Below, piece by piece: positions 51,940 to 61,534 of a DNA stretch of 64,000 nt. The DNA comes from Austwickia chelonae NBRC 105200 (GTDB lineage: Bacteria > Actinomycetota > Actinomycetes > Actinomycetales > Dermatophilaceae), in assembly GCF_000298175.1 (NCBI RefSeq), contig NZ_BAGZ01000017.1:168083-232082 (forward strand), written 5' to 3'. The notes under the pieces were generated by a model, which saw nothing but the letters and a program-made list of their open reading frames with translations, did no database searches and had not been told where the DNA came from. The position numbers and the translations under genes were made by a program. Numbering within the stretch: position 1 is the first letter of the stretch; each line of letters begins with the position of its first letter.

Positions 51940-53486
51940 ATGGCCCCAGCCAGTTCAGAGGCTGCACAACCTCATGTGACCTCCCTTGAGGACAAAGCCT
52001 TCTTCGGCCACCCCGCAGGTCTGTCCACACTCTTCTTCGTGGAGATGTGGGAGCGTTTCTCCTATTACGGAATGCGGGCCATCCTCGCCTACTACCTCTA
52101 CTTCGCCGTCACCGAGGGCGGACTGGGGATCGAGAAGAACACAGCGCTCGCCGTCGTCACCATCTACGGGGCGTCGGTCTACCTGCTCGGCGTGGTCGGT
52201 GGTTTCCTCGCCGACCGGGTGATGGGTGCCTGGCGAGCCACCTTGTACGGCGGAGTCGTCATCATGTTCGGCCACATCAGCTTGGCCGTCCCCACCGCCA
52301 CCATGTCCTGGGTCGGTATCGTCCTGGTCGCCATCGGCACCGGCCTGCTCAAACCAATATCTCCACCATGGTTGGTGAGCTCTACGATCGTGGCGATCCG
52401 CGCCGCGACGCCGGATTCTCCCTCTTCTACATGTCGATCAACGTCGGCGCTCTGGCCTCCCCACTCATTGTCGGGGCCGTTCGGGAGAAGTGGGGCTTCC
52501 ACGCCGGTTTCTCCGTCGCCGCGATCGGCATGGCCTTCGCCATCCTGACCTTCGTGCTCGCCTCACGGACCTTGCACGGAGCCGGAAAACAGGTGCCGAA
52601 CCCGCTCAACCCCGGTGAAGGCCGGAAGGTCTCCGGGTGGGCGGCCCTCGCGGTCGCCGCTTTCGGTTCGGCCTACCTGCTGGCCGGGTTGTGGCAGGAC
52701 ACTCCGGTGAAACAGTTCATCGACGCGGTCTCGCTCTTCGCCTTCGCTGCTCCGGTCGCCTATTTCATGGTCATGTTCCGGAGCCCGAAAGTGACCGCTG
52801 CGGAGAAGAAACACGTCCTGGCCTACATCCCGTTGTGGGTCGGTGGGACGCTCTTCTGGATGGTCTTCGAACAGGCCGCAGGCAAGATGGCCTTCTTCGC
52901 CGAGAGCCACAGCGAGATGCTGCCTGCCTTCTTCGGGTGGCACCCCACCGCAGAGACCTTCCAGTCGGTCAACCCGTTGACGATCGTGCTGTTGGCTCCG
53001 CTCTTCGCCTTCCTGTGGCGCCGCCGGGCCGGACGTTTCCCGTCGCTGCCCACCAAGTTCGCGATCGCCGTGGCCATGATCGGGGTGTCCGCTCTGCTGT
53101 TGGCCTGGATGTTCGCGGTCTACAACCCGGAACACAAGGCCCCGGCGATCATGCTGGTCTCGATCTTCGTCATCCAGACCGTCGCCGAGCTCTTCCTCTC
53201 TCCGGTGGGGTTGTCGGCGACGACCCTGCTCGCACCGGCGGCCTTCGCCAGTCAGGCCATGGCGCTGTGGTTCCTGACCTCCTCCACAGGTCAGGCCTTG
53301 GCCGCGCAGATGATCCTGGCGATGGAAGACCTGCCCGACAGCACCTACTACATGGTCAACGGGGCCATGACCCTCGGAGTCGCCCTGCTGCTCTTCCTGC
53401 TGGTGCCCTGGACCCGGCGCATGATGGCCGACCTGGAATCCGAACAGCGGGCCGGTGCCGCCGAGGACGCCGCCCAACACGTCTGA
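51940..53486 (+). pseudogene. POT/PTR di- and tripeptide transporter gene with frameshift
   Basis: Two adjacent frames together encode a full-length (about 515-residue) proton-coupled oligopeptide transporter. The first (from ATG 51940) has HPAGLSTLFFVEMWERFSYYGMRAIL, the POT signature with the E-R-F-Y motif, through GTGLLKP. The second continues NISTMVGELYDRGDPRRDAGFSLFYMSINVGA through a dozen helices to 53486. They join if one base is added after position 52355 (AAACC then AATATC). The rest is unbroken, so the lesion is recent or a base-calling error. Strong hairpin after the stop. Confidence 0.85.
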
Positions 53487-53507
53487 CCATTCCCCGTCCT
53501 GCCCTTA

Positions 53508-53548
53508 CGAGGGGCCCGGCCCGCTGTCGACGCAGGCCGGGCCCCTCG
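53508..53548 (+). terminator. Strong hairpin after POT gene
   Basis: A 14-bp perfect stem (CGAGGGGCCCGGCC with GGCCGGGCCCCTCG) and a 13-nt loop, 21 bp after the stop and before the convergent molybdoenzyme gene. It can serve both directions. Confidence 0.8.
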
Positions 53549-53577
53549 ACATGGCGGGGTCGGCTCGGGGCCAGCCG

Positions 53578-56004
53578 TCAGCACATCGGCGCGTGGGCCT
53601 GCACCGGCCGGGACGGGCCGTCGTATCTCTCCACGTCGACCATCGTCCACTGACCGGTGCACCCCTGGGACATCGACGAGGTGCCCCGGTCGGCGGTCAG
53701 GACATTCGGGTTTCCGTGCACGTCGAGGGCAGCCAGGGCACGCGGGTCCTCCTGCCCGGTCGCCGGATCGGGGGAGAAGGGGTCGTACCAGGCCCCGGTG
53801 GCCAGCTGCGCCACCCCGGGACGCAGCCCGTCGTCCAGGACGGCCCCGGCCAGGCAGTGTCCGCGCCCGTTGAACACCCGCACCAGGTCGCCGGCGAGGA
53901 TGCCCCGGGTGGCGGCGTCCTCAGGGTGCAGGCGGATCGGTTCCCGCCCGGCGACCTTCGAGGACCTGCTGGTCGCCCCGTGATCGAGTTGACTGTGCAA
54001 CCGGCTGGCCGGCTGGTTGGCGATCAGATGCAGGGGGTACCGGTCGTCCTGCGCCCATTCCGAGGGCGGGAGCCACGACGGGAGGCCCGGACAGTCGGGC
54101 AGGCCGAGTCGGGCGATCGCCGTCGAGGCCAGTTCGATCCGTCCGCTGGGGGTCGGCAGCGGGAAGGACTCCGGGTCGTCCCGCCACCGGGTCAGCAAGG
54201 CCGGCGGAGGCCCGGTGGGCAGCCGGAGCACCCCGCGGGCCCGGAATTCGTCGTAGCCGGGGACGACCAGGCCCCGCCCGTCGGGAGTACGGGACAACCC
54301 GGCGGCAGCGATCGCCCCCTCGTCCAGGGCGCCCGCGTCGACGACTCGTCCGGCGGCGAGATCCTCCCGCCACTGCTCGTACAGACAGCGCTGCCACTCG
54401 GCGCTGCTCCGACCCTCGGTGAACTGTTCACCTCGCCCGAGGGCCTCGGCCAGGGCGCTGAAGACGTCGTAGTCGTCCCGGGCGTCGGCGAAGGGAGGCA
54501 CCGCGGCTGCCATCGCGACCAACAGTCCGCCGTGGCGACTCCCGGTCAGATCGGCACGTTCGGCGCTCGTGGTCGACGGGATCACGATGTCGGCGTGCCG
54601 GGCGGTCGCCGTCCAGTACGGGTCGTGGACGACGACGGTGTCCGGGCGGGCGAAGGCACGACGGAGACGGTTGAGATCCTGGTGGTGGTGGAAGGGATTG
54701 CCGCCCGCCCAGTAGACGAGGCGGATCCGCGGGGGCACGACGGTCCCGCCGGCGTAGGGGATGGGACGTCCCGGGTGCAGCAGCAGCTCACTGATCGAGG
54801 CCACCGGGATCCTCGTGGCCACCGGGTTGGCCCCTTGGGGGAGGGAGGGCAGCCGGAAGGGGGTGCCGACCAGGCCCGGTTTGTTCATCGACCCGTAGCC
54901 GAAGCCGAAGCCGCCACCGGGCAACCCGATCTGTCCGAGCAGCGCGCCCAGGGCGACCACCGCCCAGATCGCCATCTCGCCGTGTTCTTGGCGTTGCAGC
55001 GACCATGTCGCGGTGACCAGGGTGCGGGTGGCGGCCATGTCGCGGGCGAGCCCCCGGATGGTCGTGGCCGGGACACCGCAGATCGGTGCGGCCCAGTCGG
55101 CGTCCTTGACGACGCCGTCCTGTTCGCCGTGCAGACCGGCGGACAGTTCGTCGAGACCGACGGTGTGCCCGGCCACGAAGGCCCGGTCGTAGAGGTCCTC
55201 GGCGAGGAGGGTGTGGCAGAGCGCCAGGATCAGCGCGGTGTCCGATCCGGGGCGGGTGGAGATCCGGCCGACCCGGCCCGGCCCGGTCGGCAGGTCGTCG
55301 CCGATCGGGGTGATGCCGACGAGCCGCCCACCTGCGCTGAGGAAGCCGGCCAACGCTGAGCGGGTGGGATGGTCTCCGGTGCCGCCGTCGTTGGTGCCGG
55401 TGTTCTTCACCGGGACGCCACCGAAGGCCACCCACAGTCGGGTGTGTTCCACGATCTGTTCGTACGGGACGGAGTCCTGGGTGGCGGTGATCTCGGTGCA
55501 GGCCACCCGCGGGAGGAAGACCTCCAGTGCGCCGGTGGAGTAGGTGTCGACGCTGCCGGTGTAGCCGCCGAGGACGTTGAGGAACCGGTGGACCTGGCTC
55601 TGGGCGTGGTGGAAACGGCCTGCGGAGGCCCATCCGTAGGATCCGCCGAAGACGGCCGCATTGCCGTGGGTGTCGACGACCCGGCGTAGTTCGTCGGCGA
55701 GCCGGTCGATCAGCTCCGGCCAGGTCACCCGCAGGTAGTCACCGGGTCCGGACCCTCCCGGCCGGCCGGTGCCTCGTCGTGGGTCGGGCCCCGGGCCGTC
55801 CTCCCACCATCCGCGGCGGACCGAGGGCCCGGCGACCCGGCTGCGGTGGGTCACCGATCCGGGCAGGTTCCCCAACAGGGGTGACGGGTCCTGGTCGCCG
55901 GACCAGGGCGTGACCTCGGTGATCTCCGAGCCGTTCGTGCCGACCTGGTAGGTGCCCCAGTGGGCGGCCTGCCAGTGGGGTCCGGTCACACGTGGAGCAG
56001 GCAT
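53578..56004 (-). CDS. Biotin-sulfoxide-reductase-type molybdopterin oxidoreductase
   Basis: 808 residues of the DMSO reductase family. The N-terminus PHWQAAHWGTYQV has no 4Fe-4S Cys cluster and no twin-arginine signal, so it is a type III cytosolic enzyme like BisC rather than TorA or DmsA. The Mo-ligand Ser is in DTYSTGALEVFLPRV. Cofactor-binding segments SYGWASAGRFHHAQSQVHRF, YWAGGNPFHHHQDLNRLRRA and IPSTTSAERADLTGSRHG follow. C-terminal HLIANQPASRLHSQLDHG is characteristic. It likely reduces S- or N-oxides such as biotin or methionine sulfoxide. ATG 56004 overlaps the upstream alcohol dehydrogenase gene by 19 bp; GTG 55989 (4-bp overlap) is an alternative. Confidence 0.88.
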   Translation of the reverse strand: MPAPRVTGPHWQAAHWGTYQVGTNGSEITEVTPWSGDQDPSPLLGNLPGSVTHRSRVAGPSVRRGWWEDGPGPDPRRGTGRPGGSGPGDYLRVTWPELIDRLADELRRVVDTHGNAAVFGGSYGWASAGRFHHAQSQVHRFLNVLGGYTGSVDTYSTGALEVFLPRVACTEITATQDSVPYEQIVEHTRLWVAFGGVPVKNTGTNDGGTGDHPTRSALAGFLSAGGRLVGITPIGDDLPTGPGRVGRISTRPGSDTALILALCHTLLAEDLYDRAFVAGHTVGLDELSAGLHGEQDGVVKDADWAAPICGVPATTIRGLARDMAATRTLVTATWSLQRQEHGEMAIWAVVALGALLGQIGLPGGGFGFGYGSMNKPGLVGTPFRLPSLPQGANPVATRIPVASISELLLHPGRPIPYAGGTVVPPRIRLVYWAGGNPFHHHQDLNRLRRAFARPDTVVVHDPYWTATARHADIVIPSTTSAERADLTGSRHGGLLVAMAAAVPPFADARDDYDVFSALAEALGRGEQFTEGRSSAEWQRCLYEQWREDLAAGRVVDAGALDEGAIAAAGLSRTPDGRGLVVPGYDEFRARGVLRLPTGPPPALLTRWRDDPESFPLPTPSGRIELASTAIARLGLPDCPGLPSWLPPSEWAQDDRYPLHLIANQPASRLHSQLDHGATSRSSKVAGREPIRLHPEDAATRGILAGDLVRVFNGRGHCLAGAVLDDGLRPGVAQLATGAWYDPFSPDPATGQEDPRALAALDVHGNPNVLTADRGTSSMSQGCTGQWTMVDVERYDGPSRPVQAHAPMC

Positions 56005-57032
56005 TTCACGGCCCGCCTTTCGTCCATGGCGGCATATCCGGCCGCGACCTCCTCCAGGGGCAGTTCCAGGTCGAACACCAGGCCTGGCTCGATGACGCCG
56101 TCGAGGACGTCGTCCCGTAAAGCGGGTAGATACTGGCGGACCGGGGCCATCCCCCCGGCCAGTCCGATGTTCCGGCGGAACATCAGCTCCACCGGCAGGC
56201 GCACCCCGTGGGGGACACCGACGAAACCGACCATCGCGCCCGGGCGGGCGCAGGACATGGCCTGTTCCATGGAGTCACCGGTGCCCACGCACTCCAGGAC
56301 GGCGTCGGCGCCGACACCTGAGGTGAGCTCGCGGATCCGTTCGGCACCCTCGTCCCCGCGTTCCTCCACGATGTCCGTGGCACCGAAGCGGACGGCCAGG
56401 GCCTGCCGCGCCGGATGCCGGGACATCGCGATGATCCGTTCGGCGCCCATCTGCCGGGCGGCCAGGACACCCAACAGCCCGACTGCGCCGTCTCCGACGA
56501 CGCACACCGTGTCCCCTTCGTGCACTCCGGCGCAGATCGCCGCATGCCAGCCGGTGCCCATCACATCGGCCAGGGTCAACAGGCTGGGGATCTGGTGCGC
56601 ATCCGGGGTTTCTGGCAGGGGGACGAGGGTTCCGTCGGCCAGGGGAACCCGGACGTACTCGGCCTGGGCGCCGCCCATCGGCAGCCCCTCCCGGTCGGTG
56701 CCGCCGAAGTAGGTGAGGTTCTCGCAGGCGGTCTGCATCCCCATCAGGCAGTGCGGGCAGGAGTTGTCGCTGATCGTGAACGGGCTGATCACGAAATCTC
56801 CAGGACGCATCCCGGCCACGTGACGGCCGACCTCCTCGACCACACCCACCATCTCGTGGCCGATCGGTCGTGGCTCGGAGAACTCGTTGATTCCGCGATA
56901 GTTCCACAGGTCGGAACCGCAGACACAGGTAGCGACGACCCGCACGATCGCATCGGTCGGGGCCAGGATCACCGGGTCCTCGACATCGTCGAGCCGGACA
57001 TCGTGCGGGGCGTGCAGGACGGTCGCCTTCAT
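55986..57032 (-). CDS. Zinc-binding medium-chain alcohol dehydrogenase
   Basis: 348 residues. Catalytic zinc ligands are in TCVCGSDLWNYRG (Cys) and GHEMVGVVEEVGRHV (His, Glu). Rossmann motif VVGDGAVGLLGVLAARQMGA lies near residue 165. The structural zinc loop reads DNSCPHCLMGMQTAC: only three Cys, with Asp where the first Cys usually stands. The family oxidises alcohols or polyols with NAD(P); substrate unknown. Its stop overlaps the molybdoenzyme start, so the pair is cotranscribed, and it may supply or share redox substrates (inference). Confidence 0.87.
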   Translation of the reverse strand: MKATVLHAPHDVRLDDVEDPVILAPTDAIVRVVATCVCGSDLWNYRGINEFSEPRPIGHEMVGVVEEVGRHVAGMRPGDFVISPFTISDNSCPHCLMGMQTACENLTYFGGTDREGLPMGGAQAEYVRVPLADGTLVPLPETPDAHQIPSLLTLADVMGTGWHAAICAGVHEGDTVCVVGDGAVGLLGVLAARQMGAERIIAMSRHPARQALAVRFGATDIVEERGDEGAERIRELTSGVGADAVLECVGTGDSMEQAMSCARPGAMVGFVGVPHGVRLPVELMFRRNIGLAGGMAPVRQYLPALRDDVLDGVIEPGLVFDLELPLEEVAAGYAAMDERRAVKCLLHV

Positions 57033-57102
57033 GGGGACATGCTCCCACCGCGATTCCCGGGGCATCGCCGTACCCGCCGTACCCGCATGCCAGCATGGGG
57101 TC

Positions 57103-57492
57103 ATGCCGCCCCGACGCCGGATCGACCCCACCGCAGGCGCCGACGCCCTGAAGCGATGGGCGCAGGCCCCCCAGGGCGTCGACCGCGCCGTCCTGGCCAC
57201 GGCGGTGCGGTACACCCTGGAGGAACTGGGGGCGCGGGCCCCCGGCCGTAGCGTCGAAGTACGGGTGCCGCCCTACGGCGTGGTCCAGTGCCTGGCCGGC
57301 CCGACCCACACCCGGGGCACCCCGCCGGGCGTGGTCGAGACCGAGGCCGACACCTGGCTGCAGGTCGCCTCCGGGAGGCTCTCCTGGGCCGAGGCGGTGG
57401 CGGCGGGTCGTTTGCGGGCCAGCGGAGTACGCGCCGACCTGTCCGAGCTGCTGCCGCTGTTCGACCGAGACGGGGCGCAGCGCGGGGGGTGA
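57103..57492 (+). CDS. Sterol-carrier-family protein (SCP2-like)
   Basis: 129 residues. The domain is recognised by RSVEVRVPPYGVVQCLAGPTH and by the C-terminal TWLQVASGRLSWAEAVAAGRLRASGVRADLSELLPL, the SCP2-like pattern found in actinobacterial mycothiol-linked and stand-alone proteins. A gene of this type commonly sits just before purF in actinobacteria. Lipid-binding is assumed from fold only; no enzymatic motif is visible. A divergent alcohol dehydrogenase gene starts 70 bp away. No ribosome site, so a leaderless start is possible (CAGCAT six bases upstream of ATG). Confidence 0.75.
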   Translation: MPPRRRIDPTAGADALKRWAQAPQGVDRAVLATAVRYTLEELGARAPGRSVEVRVPPYGVVQCLAGPTHTRGTPPGVVETEADTWLQVASGRLSWAEAVAAGRLRASGVRADLSELLPLFDRDGAQRGG

Positions 57493-57636
57493 GTGTCCGC
57501 GGGGCGGGAAGTGACGCCCCCTCCCGCGCCGGTCATGGCGCGCACATCGGACATATCCACGGCGTATCCGAATGGCGAGACCACAAAGCTGCCAGATTGT
57601 GAGCAATCGGTGACGGAGCGAGCGCCCTCGTACACA

Positions 57637-57651
57637 TAGGCTTTCCCCGTG
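57637..57651 (+). promoter_or_regulatory. Putative -10 box and leaderless start
   Basis: TAGGCT (57637-57642), 6 nt, then GTG 57649. Same layout as pyrE and purD. No Shine-Dalgarno sequence is present. Confidence 0.5.
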
Positions 57652-57963
57652 GCCGAGCAGAAGAAGAACACCGAGCAGAGTCCGCCACAGGTGGTGCACC
57701 TGCGTACCCGTCGTACTCCGAAGATCTCGTCCTTCCTGGTGACGGGGGCTGTGCTCGGCATGGCACTCGGAGTGCTGATCGACTATGTCGGCCCCGACAG
57801 CCGTTGCGGGGAAGCAGGATCCGCCGCCGCGGCAGCCTGCCGCGCCGGCTATGAGCCCACCGTCTCCCTCTTCTACTTCCTCGTGCTGGGAGCGCTCGCC
57901 GGCATCGGTGTCGCGGCGAGCGTCGCCGTCGGTCTGGACTGGTTCCTCAACCGTCGACGCTGA
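57649..57963 (+). CDS. Two-helix membrane protein of unknown function
   Basis: 104 residues from GTG. A basic, polar N-terminus (AEQKKNTEQSPPQVVHLRTRRTP) is followed by two hydrophobic helices, about 28-46 (FLVTGAVLGMALGVLIDYVG) and 71-92 (LFYFLVLGALAGIGVAASV). They are separated by a loop with two Cys (SRCGEAGSAAAAACRAGYEP), and the protein ends with a short basic end (FLNRRR). The loop would face outside with a possible disulfide. Conserved position before purF in actinobacteria suggests a real gene; no function known to me. Confidence 0.75.
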   Translation: MAEQKKNTEQSPPQVVHLRTRRTPKISSFLVTGAVLGMALGVLIDYVGPDSRCGEAGSAAAAACRAGYEPTVSLFYFLVLGALAGIGVAASVAVGLDWFLNRRR

Positions 57964-58020
57964 CCGGACCGGAGCGCACACGAGCCGGCCGGTCCGTCGA
58001 CCTGTGGAAGACTGGCGGTC

Positions 58021-59649
58021 GTGCGACGTGGTGATGGTCGACTCAATCATGATCTGCTCCCCGGCGAGAAAGGACCCCAGGACGCCTGCGGCGTCTTCGG
58101 GGTCTACGCCCCTGGTGAGGAGGTCGCCAAACTCGCCTACTACGGCTTGTACGCCCTGCAGCACCGGGGCCAGGAATCGGCCGGGATCGCCGCCAGCGAC
58201 GGCCGACGGGTGCTGGTCTACAAGGACATGGGGCTGGTCAGCCAGGTCTTCGACGAGCGCGCGCTGAGCACCCTCGTCGGGCATATCGCCGTCGGCCACG
58301 CCCGGTACTCCACCACCGGCTCCTCCACCTGGGAAAACGCCCAGCCGACGCTCTCCGACAGCGACCTGGGCACCATCGCGCTCGCGCACAACGGCAACCT
58401 GGTGAACGCGGCGGCCCTGCGTGGCCTGCTGGAGGAGGGCGCCCGGGGAGCTCAGGGGCACACCGAGTTGCGTCGGGGGGCCACCACGGACACGGCGATG
58501 GTGACGGCCTTGTTGGCCGACGTCGAGGGTGCGTCCTTGGAGGAGCGGGCGTTACGGGTGCTGCCTCAGGTCCGGGGGGCCTTCTGTTTCGTCTTCATGG
58601 ACGAGCATGCGTTGTACGCCGCCCGTGACCCACAGGGGTTCCGTCCGTTGGTGATCGGCCATCTGGACCGCGGGTGGGTGGTGGCTTCCGAGACGGCGGC
58701 CTTGGACATCGTGGGGGCCAGTTTCGTCCGTGAGGTCGAACCGGGTGAGTTGATCGTGATCGACGAGGACGGGTTGCGCAGTCGGCGTTTCGCTCCGGCC
58801 CGTCCGCGCGGGTGCATCTTCGAGTACGTCTATCTGGCGCGGCCGGACACGACGATCCGCGGGCGGGGGATCTACGAGGCCCGCGTCGACATGGGGCGGA
58901 CCTTGGCCCGGGAGCACCCGGTCGAGGCGGACATGGTGATGCCGACGCCGGACTCGGGCGTGCCCTCGGCGATCGGTTATGCCGACGAGTCTGGGATCCC
59001 TTTCGGGTTGGGTCTGGTGAAGAACGCCTATGTGGGGCGGACCTTCATCTCGCCTTCGCAGACGATCCGTCAGTTGGGCATCCGGTTGAAACTGAACCCG
59101 TTGCGCGATGTCATCCGAGGGAAACGTCTCGTGGTGGTGGACGACTCGATCGTCCGGGGTAATACGCAGCGGGCTCTGGTGCGGATGTTGCGGGAGGCAG
59201 GTGCTGCTGAGGTCCATGTCCGGATCTCTTCGCCGCCGGTGCGTTGGCCGTGTTTCTTCGGGATCGATTTCGCCTCCCGTGCGGAGCTCGTCGCCAATGG
59301 TCTGGACGTCGAGGCGGTCTGCCGCAGCATCGATGCGGACAGCCTCGGGTACATCAGTCAGGAAGGCATGGTGGCGGCCACCCGGCAGGACGCCGGTGAG
59401 CTGTGCGCGGGCTGTTTCACCGGTGAGTACCCCGTGGAACTCGACCGTAGCCAGCTCGGCAAGGACGTCCTGGAGGTCGTCGGTGCGGGGGCCGGGCGGG
59501 TGGCCGTTCCCGATCTGCCCGATGAGGTGGGGCGAGGCTTCCTGATGGGGAATCCCGATGCGTCCTCGACTGTCCCGGCCGGGCGTCCCCGGCCGGGCTC
59601 CGATGTTCCCCCCGAACCGCACACCGAACACCAGGGAGCCAACCTGTGA
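58021..59649 (+). CDS. purF: Amidophosphoribosyltransferase
   Basis: 542 residues from GTG. A propeptide of about 22 residues ends before DACGVFGVYAP, whose Cys becomes the N-terminal nucleophile after processing. Glutaminase and PRTase landmarks are ALQHRGQESAGIA, GHARYSTTGSSTWENAQP and RLVVVDDSIVRGNTQRALV (PRPP loop). Cys residues in CIFEYVYLARPD, PCFFGIDF and LCAGCFTGEYP indicate the Fe-S containing B. subtilis type. First committed step: PRPP plus glutamine to phosphoribosylamine. It overlaps purM by 4 bp. Confidence 0.97.
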   Translation: MRRGDGRLNHDLLPGEKGPQDACGVFGVYAPGEEVAKLAYYGLYALQHRGQESAGIAASDGRRVLVYKDMGLVSQVFDERALSTLVGHIAVGHARYSTTGSSTWENAQPTLSDSDLGTIALAHNGNLVNAAALRGLLEEGARGAQGHTELRRGATTDTAMVTALLADVEGASLEERALRVLPQVRGAFCFVFMDEHALYAARDPQGFRPLVIGHLDRGWVVASETAALDIVGASFVREVEPGELIVIDEDGLRSRRFAPARPRGCIFEYVYLARPDTTIRGRGIYEARVDMGRTLAREHPVEADMVMPTPDSGVPSAIGYADESGIPFGLGLVKNAYVGRTFISPSQTIRQLGIRLKLNPLRDVIRGKRLVVVDDSIVRGNTQRALVRMLREAGAAEVHVRISSPPVRWPCFFGIDFASRAELVANGLDVEAVCRSIDADSLGYISQEGMVAATRQDAGELCAGCFTGEYPVELDRSQLGKDVLEVVGAGAGRVAVPDLPDEVGRGFLMGNPDASSTVPAGRPRPGSDVPPEPHTEHQGANL

Positions 59650-60767
59650 GCGATCAACCGATCACCTATGCGTCCGCGGGCGTCGATGTCGAGGCCGGGG
59701 ACCGCGCTGTGGCCCTCATGAAGGCTTCTGTGGCCCGCGCGCAGCGGCCGGAGGTTCTGGGGGGTCTGGGGGGCTTTGCCGGGCTTTTCGACGCTTCTGC
59801 GTTGAAGGGTATGCGTCGTCCGGTGTTGGCCACGTCCACGGACGGGGTGGGCACGAAGGTGGCGATCGCCCAGGCGATGGATGTCCACGACACGATCGGT
59901 TTCGACCTGGTCGGCATGGTGGTCGACGACATCGTGGTCAACGGTGCCGAACCGTTGTTCATGACCGATTACATCGCTTGTGGTCGGGTGGTTCCCGAGC
60001 GGATCGCGGCGATCGTCTCGGGGGTGGCCGCGGCGTGTGCTCAGGCGGGTTGCGCGCTGGTCGGTGGGGAGACGGCGGAGCATCCGGGGCTGTTGGGGCC
60101 GGACGAGTACGACATCGCCGGCGCGGTGACTGGAGTCGTGGATCATGACGACGTCCTGGGTCCGCACCGGGTCCGAGGCGGGGATGTCGTGCTGGGTGTG
60201 GCCAGTTCGGGTCTGCACAGCAACGGTTATTCGTTGGTGCGGCGGATCTGTGCGTCGGCGGGCTGGAGCTACGAGCGGCATGTGCCCGATTTCGGTCGCA
60301 CTCTGGGGGAGGAGCTGTTGACCCCGACGCATGTGTATGCCGCGCAGCTGCTGTCGGTGATCCGCGCCGAGGGGGTGCAGGTGCGGGCGTTGTCCCATGT
60401 GACCGGGGGCGGCTTGGCCGCGAATCTGGCGCGGGTGCTGCCGGCGGGCGTGGTGGCCCGGGTCGATCGGGGGAGCTGGACGCCTCCGGTGGTCTTCAGG
60501 GTGCTGCAGGAGCTCGGCTCGGTGCCGCAGGCCGATCTGGAAAGGACCCTCAACCAGGGGGTTGGTTTCGTCGCAGTGGTCTCGGCGGAGAGCAGCGAGT
60601 GTGCGCTGCGGGAATTGTCCGCCGTGGGCTTGTCGGCGTGGGTCCTCGGTGAGGTCCATGCGGAGGCCGAGTACCGGTTCGACGAGGCCTACGAGACGGT
60701 GCGTGGCGCCAAGGGCGTCGACGGGGGTGCCGTGCAGGTGGTCGGCAGGCATCCGGCGGCAGGCTGA
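59646..60767 (+). CDS. purM: Phosphoribosylformylglycinamidine cyclo-ligase (AIRS)
   Basis: 373 residues, GTG overlapping the purF stop. YASAGVDVEAGDRAVALMK is the diagnostic opening, LATSTDGVGTKVAIAQAM the nucleotide site, DIVVNGAEPLFMTDYIACG the metal/FGAM site, and GCALVGGETAEHPGLLGPDEYDIAGAV the conserved core. GLHSNGYSLVRRI and HVTGGGLAANLARVLP close the fold. It cyclises FGAM to AIR with ATP. A hairpin terminator lies 91 bp after the stop. Confidence 0.97.
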   Translation: MSDQPITYASAGVDVEAGDRAVALMKASVARAQRPEVLGGLGGFAGLFDASALKGMRRPVLATSTDGVGTKVAIAQAMDVHDTIGFDLVGMVVDDIVVNGAEPLFMTDYIACGRVVPERIAAIVSGVAAACAQAGCALVGGETAEHPGLLGPDEYDIAGAVTGVVDHDDVLGPHRVRGGDVVLGVASSGLHSNGYSLVRRICASAGWSYERHVPDFGRTLGEELLTPTHVYAAQLLSVIRAEGVQVRALSHVTGGGLAANLARVLPAGVVARVDRGSWTPPVVFRVLQELGSVPQADLERTLNQGVGFVAVVSAESSECALRELSAVGLSAWVLGEVHAEAEYRFDEAYETVRGAKGVDGGAVQVVGRHPAAG

Positions 60768-60857
60768 TCCGGTTCCCTGGCTGCGGCGACGTCGTGCCGC
60801 GGCCGGGGAGGGTGGCTCAGCTCGGTGACGACCACTTCCGTGACGAAGGACACAGTA

Positions 60858-60893
60858 ATGTCCGGGTAGGCCTTGAGGGGTCTACCCGGACAT
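60858..60893. terminator. Hairpin terminator between purM and DUF3073 genes
   Basis: ATGTCCGGGTAG (60858-60869) and CTACCCGGACAT (60882-60893) form a perfect 12-bp stem with a 12-nt loop between convergent genes. Confidence 0.8.
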
Positions 60894-60920
60894 CACTATG
60901 AGGTGCCGTGGCGAAGATCC

Positions 60921-61115
60921 TCAACGGCGTTTGCCACGCCAGGACTCGTAATCCTCGTACCCCTCATCGTTGTCGATGTGAGGGTCACGTTCGACGTCTT
61001 TCGCCTGAGCTCCGTGGAGCTCTCGCTCAAGCGAGCTGAAGTCGGTCTCAGGGCTGTAGTACTTCAGCTCCCGAGCGACCTTCGTCTGCTTGGCCTTTGC
61101 CCGGCCGCGCCCCAT
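60921..61115 (-). CDS. DUF3073 family small protein
   Basis: 64 residues. MGRGRAKAKQTKVARELKY is the conserved N-terminus of DUF3073, a small basic/acidic actinobacterial protein that typically lies next to purM and bldC, as here. The C-terminal half (SLERELHG and DNDEGYEDYESWRGKRR) is acidic then basic. Function unknown; the charged N-terminus suggests nucleic-acid binding, which is inference. ATG 61115 is chosen over an upstream start at 61178, which would add non-conserved residues. Confidence 0.9.
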   Translation of the reverse strand: MGRGRAKAKQTKVARELKYYSPETDFSSLERELHGAQAKDVERDPHIDNDEGYEDYESWRGKRR

Positions 61116-61534
61116 GGCGTCGACCCCCTCACGCGTCTGCCGGAGGTGCATCGCGCAGGCCCTGGGCGGGGTCAGCACGGAGCGGCTCCGGGGATTTTCA
61201 TGTGTCGTGGTGCCTACCGTACATGGTGTCGGTGAATCGTCGGAACCGACGTGCCCACGCGCAGGCCTTCTCCGTCGCCGAGGCTACCCCTCCTGGCGTT
61301 CGGAAGGTGCCTGTGTCGAGCGGCAGTCGAGGCTGTGACAGGCTTTCACATCTGACGTCGTCCGATGTGTCTCTTCGTTGCCCGCCCACGTCCGTCCAGC
61401 GGACCGGCCATGCAGGGGGCGAGATGCCCCGGAACGCCGTAAGGTGACCCGCCAAAAGCGGCAGAAACTGCTCCATCTACGATCAGCAGCAACCGAATGC
61501 GCTGAGCCGACTATGCGTAGGAGGCAACCTGAAT
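61116..61534. other. Promoter region between divergent DUF3073 and bldC-like genes
   Basis: About 420 bp. No RNA gene or long palindrome found. AGGAGG lies before the bldC start. Small open frames in this gap have no family support. Confidence 0.5.
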
